Below are positions 5,201 through 7,520 of a stretch of 7,520 nt of DNA, one piece after another (the stretch's first letter is position 1; every line of letters starts with the position of its first letter). A model generated the notes under the pieces. That model was not told the DNA's origin. It saw only the letters and a program-made list of their open reading frames with translations, and ran no database searches. The position numbers were made by a program, and so were the translations under genes. The DNA comes from Burkholderiaceae bacterium (lineage in GTDB: Bacteria; Pseudomonadota; Gammaproteobacteria; Burkholderiales; Burkholderiaceae), in contig JAKONL010000191.1 of assembly GCA_022701965.1 (NCBI GenBank), forward strand, positions 1 through 7,520. The letters run 5' to 3'.

Positions 5201-7520
5201 TGTAGGTCGCACTGCCCAGGCTCTGCATGAGTCCGTCGTTGCGCAACGTGCCGCTCACACCGACGACGTCGCTCGCCGTGGCCTGCGTCGAGAGCAGCCA
5301 GTTGCCCGAGTTTTCCAGGTCGGCGGCGCCGACGGTGGTGCCTTCCCCGCGGATCAGTCCGGTGTTGTTGAGCGTGCCGGCGGCCTGCAGCGTGGCCCGC
5401 CCGGCGGTCGCGGCGAGCGCGCCGCCGTTGGTGATGCTGCCGGCGGAAAGGTCGACGCTCGCTCCCTTGACCAGCGCATTGACGCGATTCTCGAACGCCG
5501 TGCCGGTCCTCAGGCGAAGCGCCGCGCCGGCCTGCACGATGCCGGCGGACAGGTTCCGGAAATCGGCCTTGGTCGTCACGCCGAGCGCCGACGCCGCGTA
5601 CAGCGCGCCGCTGTTGTCGATGCCCGACGCGCTGATTTCCGCGCTGCGCAGGCTCTGCAACGTGCCGTTGTTGGTCAGCCGGCCGGACACGGCGACCGTG
5701 TCGGCCGCGCCGGCCTGGGTGGAAAGGAGCCAGGTGCCGGTGTTCGACAGGCTCGTGGCGGAGATCCTGCTGCCGTCGGTCGCCTGGATGCGCCCGGTCG
5801 CGGTATCGATGCCACGCTGCGTGTTGGCGAGCGACGCCGCCTTCAGCCCGAGCGTGGTGCCGGCCAGCAGGACGCCGCTGTTGGTCACCGACTCCGAGCC
5901 CGCGCCGTTGCGGTCGGCGATGTCGAGCGAGGTGCCGGCGTAGATGCCACCGCTGTTGTCGAGGCGGCTGCCGACGCGAAGAACGGCCGCGCCGCCGCTG
6001 GCCACCAGATTGCCGGCGTTGTCGAGCCCGTCGGCCTGCAGGCTCGCATCGACCGCCTTGACCAGCGCGCCGGCGGCGTTGAGGAAGGTGCCGCCGCTCG
6101 AAACCGTCGCCGTCCGCCCGGCCTGCACCGTGCCGCGATTGGCGAAATCGCCCTGCGCACTCGACTTCAGATCGCCGACCGCGTAGATCACGCCGCCGTT
6201 GTCGACGCTGCCTGCGGTGACGGTCGTGTCGCCGCTGCCCTGCAGCCTGCCGCCGTTGGCCAGCCGGCCGCCGACCGTCACCGAGTTCGAGGCGCCTGTC
6301 TGCGTGGAGAGCAGCCAGCTGCCGCCGTTGTCCAGGCTCGCGGCGGTGACGGTGCTGGCGCTCGCCGCCTGGATGCGGCCGGTGGATGCGTCGGCGCCGA
6401 CCTGGCTGTTCGATACCGCGGCACCCCTGAGCGCGAGCGCCGCGTCGGTCAGCATCGTCCCGGTGTTGGTCACCGATTCGCCCGCGCCGCCGCTGCGGTC
6501 GGCGATGTCGAGCGCCTGTCGGGCATACAGCGTGCCGCTGTTGGCGAGCGCCCCGTCAACCCGCAGCGTCTGCGTTCCCGCATCCGCGGTGACGATGCCT
6601 GCGTTGTCGAAGCCGGTCGACCGGATGGCGATGCCGGCGGCCTTCACCAGCGCACCGGCCGTGTTGCCGAAGCGCCCGCCGGCGTTCACGTCGAGCGCGG
6701 TGCCGGCCTGCAGGACGCCGCCGGCGTTGTCGAAAGCGCCGGCGGTCGATGCCGCGAGCGCTGTGCCGGCGAGGACCACGCCGCTGTTGGCGACGCTGCC
6801 TGCCGCAAGCGTCGCCCCGGCCTCGCTCTGCAGCGTGCCGCTGTTGACGAGCGAGCCTCCGACGGCGATGCGGTCGGCGGCGCCGGCCTGCGTGGACAGC
6901 AGCCAGGTGCCCGTGTTGCCGAGGCTGGCCGCCATCACCACGCTACCCGTCGCGGCCTGCACCCGGCCGCTGTTCGTCACGTCTCCGCCCGCACCGACGG
7001 CCAGCGAGGTTCCGGCGAGCAGGGTTCCGGCATTGCGCAGGCTCAACGCGGCGATGTCGGTGGCCGTGCCCGACTGGATGCGGCCACTCGCCACGTTTCC
7101 GCCGACCTGCACGTTGGAGAGCGCCGCCGTCCGCAGCGCCAGCGCGGCGTCGGTCATGACCAGGCCGGTGTTCGAGAAGGCAGCGCTGGCGCTGCCCTGG
7201 CGGTCGGCGATGTCGAGCCGCCCCTGCGCGTAGAGCACGCCGCTGTTGTCGATCGAGCGGTCGACGCGGAGCGTCGCGGCGCCGTCGCTCACGGCCAGAG
7301 CGCCGCTGTTGGCGAGCCCGCCGGCCGCGAGCGCCAGACCGGTGGTCGCCTGCAGCGCGCCGCTGTTGTCCACGCTGCCTGCGTCGACCGCCAGCGAGCC
7401 TGCACCGCGCATCGTGCCGCCGTTGCGCAACGTGCCGACGACGACGACCCGATCGACCGCTCCGGTGCGTTGCGACAGCAGCCAGGTGCCCTGGTTGTCG
7501 ATGCTCGCGGCAGCGACGTC
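1..7520 (-). CDS. Giant FHA/CdiA-type haemagglutinin-repeat exoprotein (TpsA), internal fragment, both ends missing
   Basis: One uninterrupted minus-strand frame (codons on plus-strand triplets starting at 3, 6, 9 ...) runs through the whole window for about 2,506 codons. I checked the same register at both ends and at several internal points and saw no frameshift or stop. Order by window residue: FHA-1-like ~20-residue repeats (1-1140), non-repetitive region (1141-1469), conserved block from FLVETNPRY to VVYLSQ (1470-1594), FHA-2 haemagglutinin repeats (1595-2506). This order is that of CdiA and FhaB proteins, which are exported by Sec, pass the outer membrane through a TpsB pore and form a beta-helical surface fibre used in adhesion, biofilm formation or contact-dependent toxin delivery. 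Known members are about 3,100-3,600 residues or longer, so the fragment size fits. I see no cysteine in the translation. The signal peptide, TPS domain and C-terminal effector region lie outside the window, so adhesin and CDI toxin carrier cannot be told apart. The family call is firm; a specific gene name is not justified. Confidence 0.97.
2253..2738 (-). repeat. Transition into FHA-2 repeats
   Basis: About 160 residues with beta-helix repeats of the type seen at the FHA-2 entry of CdiA/FhaB: 'GGAVISAENANLSLTSLTNS', 'GGTIAGSKTLNI', 'GTITGGNVAVSS', 'GNLSLDAAKDIVNLGANVSA' and 'GGNAALKAGGAITFDTIEN'. It ends in a Thr-rich turn with seven consecutive Thr codons (2268-2288) followed by RVEQV. The pattern matches the haemagglutinin repeat family (Fil_haemagg_2 type, from memory). 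Confidence 0.85.
2739..3113 (-). other. Conserved pre-FHA-2 block of FHA/CdiA proteins (FLVETNPRY ... DIVWMVQ ... VVYLSQ)
   Basis: A 125-residue, non-repetitive, mostly helical-looking block. Visible motifs in order are FLVETNPRY, SDYLSNLLGFSPD, RRLGDAGYEAYLIRQQLV, AQTGNAIL, RLMDQAAAESKDLGL, ALTLAQQAGLKQDIVWMVQ and APVVYLSQ. Large TpsA proteins carry a closely similar block (family pattern from memory: LVETDPxFT, SDYML, KRLGDGxYEQxLV, LTG, LMxxG, DIVWLVE, VPQVY) directly before the FHA-2 repeats, in the Tyr/Pro-enriched part of CdiA. This is the strongest family marker in the window. The copy is divergent: Ala-Gly-Tyr-Glu replaces the usual Gly-Phe/Tyr-Tyr-Glu, and the loop before 'VVLAPVVY' is shortened. 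Confidence 0.88.
3114..3680 (-). other. Central non-repetitive region, part 2 (Ala/Gly/Thr-rich)
   Basis: About 190 residues of low-complexity sequence rich in Ala, Gly, Thr, Ser and Asn, for example 'AAKAGAAVGTAAAAAPTRSN', 'AAAKNGTGGISTGDAALAAS' and 'GFAGATGATGRSAMSP'. One short helix-prone stretch, 'PAAVQALARLLSTTATG', is present. The end, 'LPTNVNGYFVTATTPRAG', resembles the usual lead-in to the conserved FLVET block of large FHA proteins. I cannot assign a function; a flexible linker or poorly conserved part of the mid-fibre domain is likely. Confidence 0.5.
3681..4100 (-). other. Central non-repetitive region, part 1 (aromatic/charged; possible receptor-binding domain)
   Basis: At FRNEVPGGDTRR (Phe at 4098-4100) the FHA-1 repeats stop. 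The next ~140 residues have a different composition, with Tyr, Trp, His, Glu, Asp, Lys and Arg in stretches such as SYTKESGHTESGRGAGDYE, 'VWRTPTTWSNDQEY', 'KHFAYTQVSEHQIYW' and 'AFKYRDDN'. A short Gly/Thr-rich piece (about 3785-3880) still looks beta-helical. In CdiA the receptor-binding domain and the Tyr/Pro-enriched domain lie between FHA-1 and FHA-2, so position and composition suggest a target-contact or tip region. I do not recognise a specific receptor class. Confidence 0.55.
5220..5300 (-). repeat. FHA-1 super-repeat unit 5, head only
   Basis: A fifth W-L-L-S-T-Q start (Trp at 5298-5300) is followed by 'ATASDVVGVSGTLRNDGLMQS', which matches the first ~27 residues of the other units. 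Beyond this the ~195-residue order can no longer be followed and only single ~20-residue repeats are recognisable, so the super-repeat array decays here. Confidence 0.75.
5301..5732 (-). repeat. FHA-1 super-repeat unit 4 (144 residues, internally deleted)
   Basis: Begins WLLSTQAGAAD (Trp at 5730-5732) and follows units 2 and 3 through RLTNNGTLQS, GIDNSGALYA, FRNLSAGIVQAG, FENRVNALVKG and ITNGGALAA to 'TLNNTG'. It then jumps to 'TTVGAADLENSGN', just before the next WLLS. The segment holding the LDIADR, ESVTN and TGRIQ landmarks is missing, so the unit is 51 residues shorter than unit 3. The reading frame is kept. Confidence 0.88.
5733..6317 (-). repeat. FHA-1 super-repeat unit 3 (195 residues, complete)
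   Basis: Begins WLLSTQTGASN (Trp at 6315-6317). It keeps every landmark of unit 2: RLANGGRLQG, SVDNGGVIYA, FANRGTVQAG, FLNAAGALVKA, LDNAGNLVA, LRVGSRLDNSGGIYA, LDIADRNG, ESVTNSG, LANTQRG and TGRIQATDG. Length differs from unit 2 by one residue. Divergence is spread over the unit, indicating an old duplication rather than a recent copy. Confidence 0.9.
6318..6905 (-). repeat. FHA-1 super-repeat unit 2 (196 residues, complete)
   Basis: Reference-type unit. Landmarks in order are WLLSTQAGAAD, SLVNSGTLQS, SVANSG, FDNAGGVLQAG, FGNTAGALVKA, FDNAGIV, LRVDGALANSGTLYA, LDIADRSG, ESVTNTG, VSNSQVG and TGRIQAAS. It aligns with unit 3 along its whole length, with substitutions throughout. The 18-base stretch encoding LDIAD(R) at 6496-6513 is identical to those at 7201-7218 (unit 1) and 5911-5928 (unit 3). 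Confidence 0.9.
6906..7484 (-). repeat. FHA-1 super-repeat unit 1 (193 residues, rearranged)
   Basis: Starts at the W-L-L-S codons (Trp at 7482-7484) and runs to the next W-L-L-S. It shares the landmarks of units 2 and 3: WLLS, 'LRV' (Leu at 7269-7271), 'LDIADR', 'VQVGG' and 'SGRIQ'. The internal order differs. There are 71 residues from Trp to LRV instead of 113 in unit 2, and about 39 extra residues (an 'RNAGTLLAGTSLAVGAGG' and 'TNSGRVQAA' pair) are present before the next WLLS. The near-normal total length therefore hides one loss and one gain of about two coils. Its WLLS is followed by Q-R rather than the T-Q of the later units. Confidence 0.85.

Larger units (their letters stand above)
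4101..7520 (-). repeat. FHA-1-type beta-helix repeat region (~20-residue repeats)
   Basis: About 1,140 residues built from degenerate repeats of about 19-23 residues, with the core pattern 'LxNxGxLxAxxxLxLxA'. Examples are SVDNSGALQATTGLALAAG, SVANSGVVLAGTALAAS and GIDNSGALYAASALGV. This matches the filamentous-haemagglutinin repeat (Pfam Fil_haemagg family, from memory) that folds into a right-handed beta-helix, one coil per repeat, forming the stalk of the fibre. The Asn-x-Gly turn and alternating small/hydrophobic residues are conserved, while intervening residues vary. From 7484 to 5301 the repeats are grouped into larger units of about 195 residues (separate entries). From about 5275 to 4101 only the basic repeat remains and becomes irregular, with Thr/Gly-rich stretches. 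The region continues past the right edge of the window towards the missing N-terminal secretion domain. Confidence 0.92.

Noticed and set aside
5227..5943. 238-codon plus-strand open frame, and similar shorter ones at 3151-3729, 1321-1875, 1876-2313, 4771-5205 and 4306-4725
   Set aside because: All are shadows in the same alternative plus-strand frame, with Leu/Pro/Val-rich products that could look like membrane or low-complexity proteins but only reflect the opposite-strand Gly/Asn/Ser codons.
6199..7233. 344-codon plus-strand open frame
   Set aside because: It is antisense to the super-repeats and its Pro/Ser/Ala-rich periodic sequence simply mirrors their periodicity. No ribosome binding site or known domain is visible.
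5301..7484. Regularly spaced identical short segments, considered as a CRISPR or mobile-element repeat array
   Set aside because: The spacing is ~585 bases, far too long for CRISPR, and the repeats are coding, in frame and diverged, with no terminal inverted repeats or transposase.
1..7520. Promoters, terminators, tRNA or small RNA genes
   Set aside because: The window is fully coding and no AT-rich intergenic stretch is present. No convincing hairpin-plus-T-run or cloverleaf sequence was seen.

Overview
The whole window is the inside of one very large gene on the minus strand. Reading from position 7520 down to position 3 gives about 2,506 consecutive codons without a stop, and neither the start codon nor the stop codon lies in the window. 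The translation is that of a two-partner-secretion exoprotein (TpsA), of the filamentous haemagglutinin (FhaB) / contact-dependent inhibition CdiA / haemagglutinin-repeat type. GC content is high (roughly two thirds by eye), codons are strongly GC-ending, and the repeat style suggests a high-GC beta-proteobacterium (Burkholderiales-like: Bordetella, Burkholderia, Variovorax and relatives). This host assignment is an inference.

Layout in the direction of translation (right to left). (1) 7520-4101: an FHA-1-type beta-helix stalk made of about 20-residue repeats with the pattern 'xLxNxGxLxAxxxLxLxA'. Much of it is organised into a higher-order super-repeat of about 195 residues, each beginning with a W-L-L-S motif. 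(2) 4100-3114: a region without those repeats. Its first part carries aromatic and charged residues, and its second part is rich in Ala, Gly and Thr. By position it matches the receptor-binding / mid-fibre zone of CdiA. (3) 3113-2739: a conserved block opening with FLVETNPRY and containing SDYL, RRLGDAGYE, LIRQQLVAQTGN and DIVWMVQ, a hallmark of large FHA/CdiA proteins. (4) 2738-1: the FHA-2-type haemagglutinin repeats. After a transition segment, seven paired Gly-Gly-Asn motifs follow with a fixed 21-residue spacing inside each pair, and an eighth begins at the window edge. Ser/Ala/Thr-rich linkers separate them.

The N-terminal signal peptide and TPS secretion domain must lie beyond position 7520. 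The C-terminus (maturation or pretoxin domain and any toxin, followed by any immunity gene) must lie to the left of position 1. The partner outer-membrane transporter (TpsB; FhaC/CdiB-like) is not in the window. I therefore cannot say from this window whether the protein is an adhesin, a CDI toxin carrier or both.

I found no other gene, RNA gene, mobile element, CRISPR array, promoter or terminator. The many plus-strand open frames are shadows of this GC-rich repetitive gene. The most interesting observations are the nested super-repeat with module gain and loss, the strict 21-residue pairing in FHA-2, and the divergent central region.
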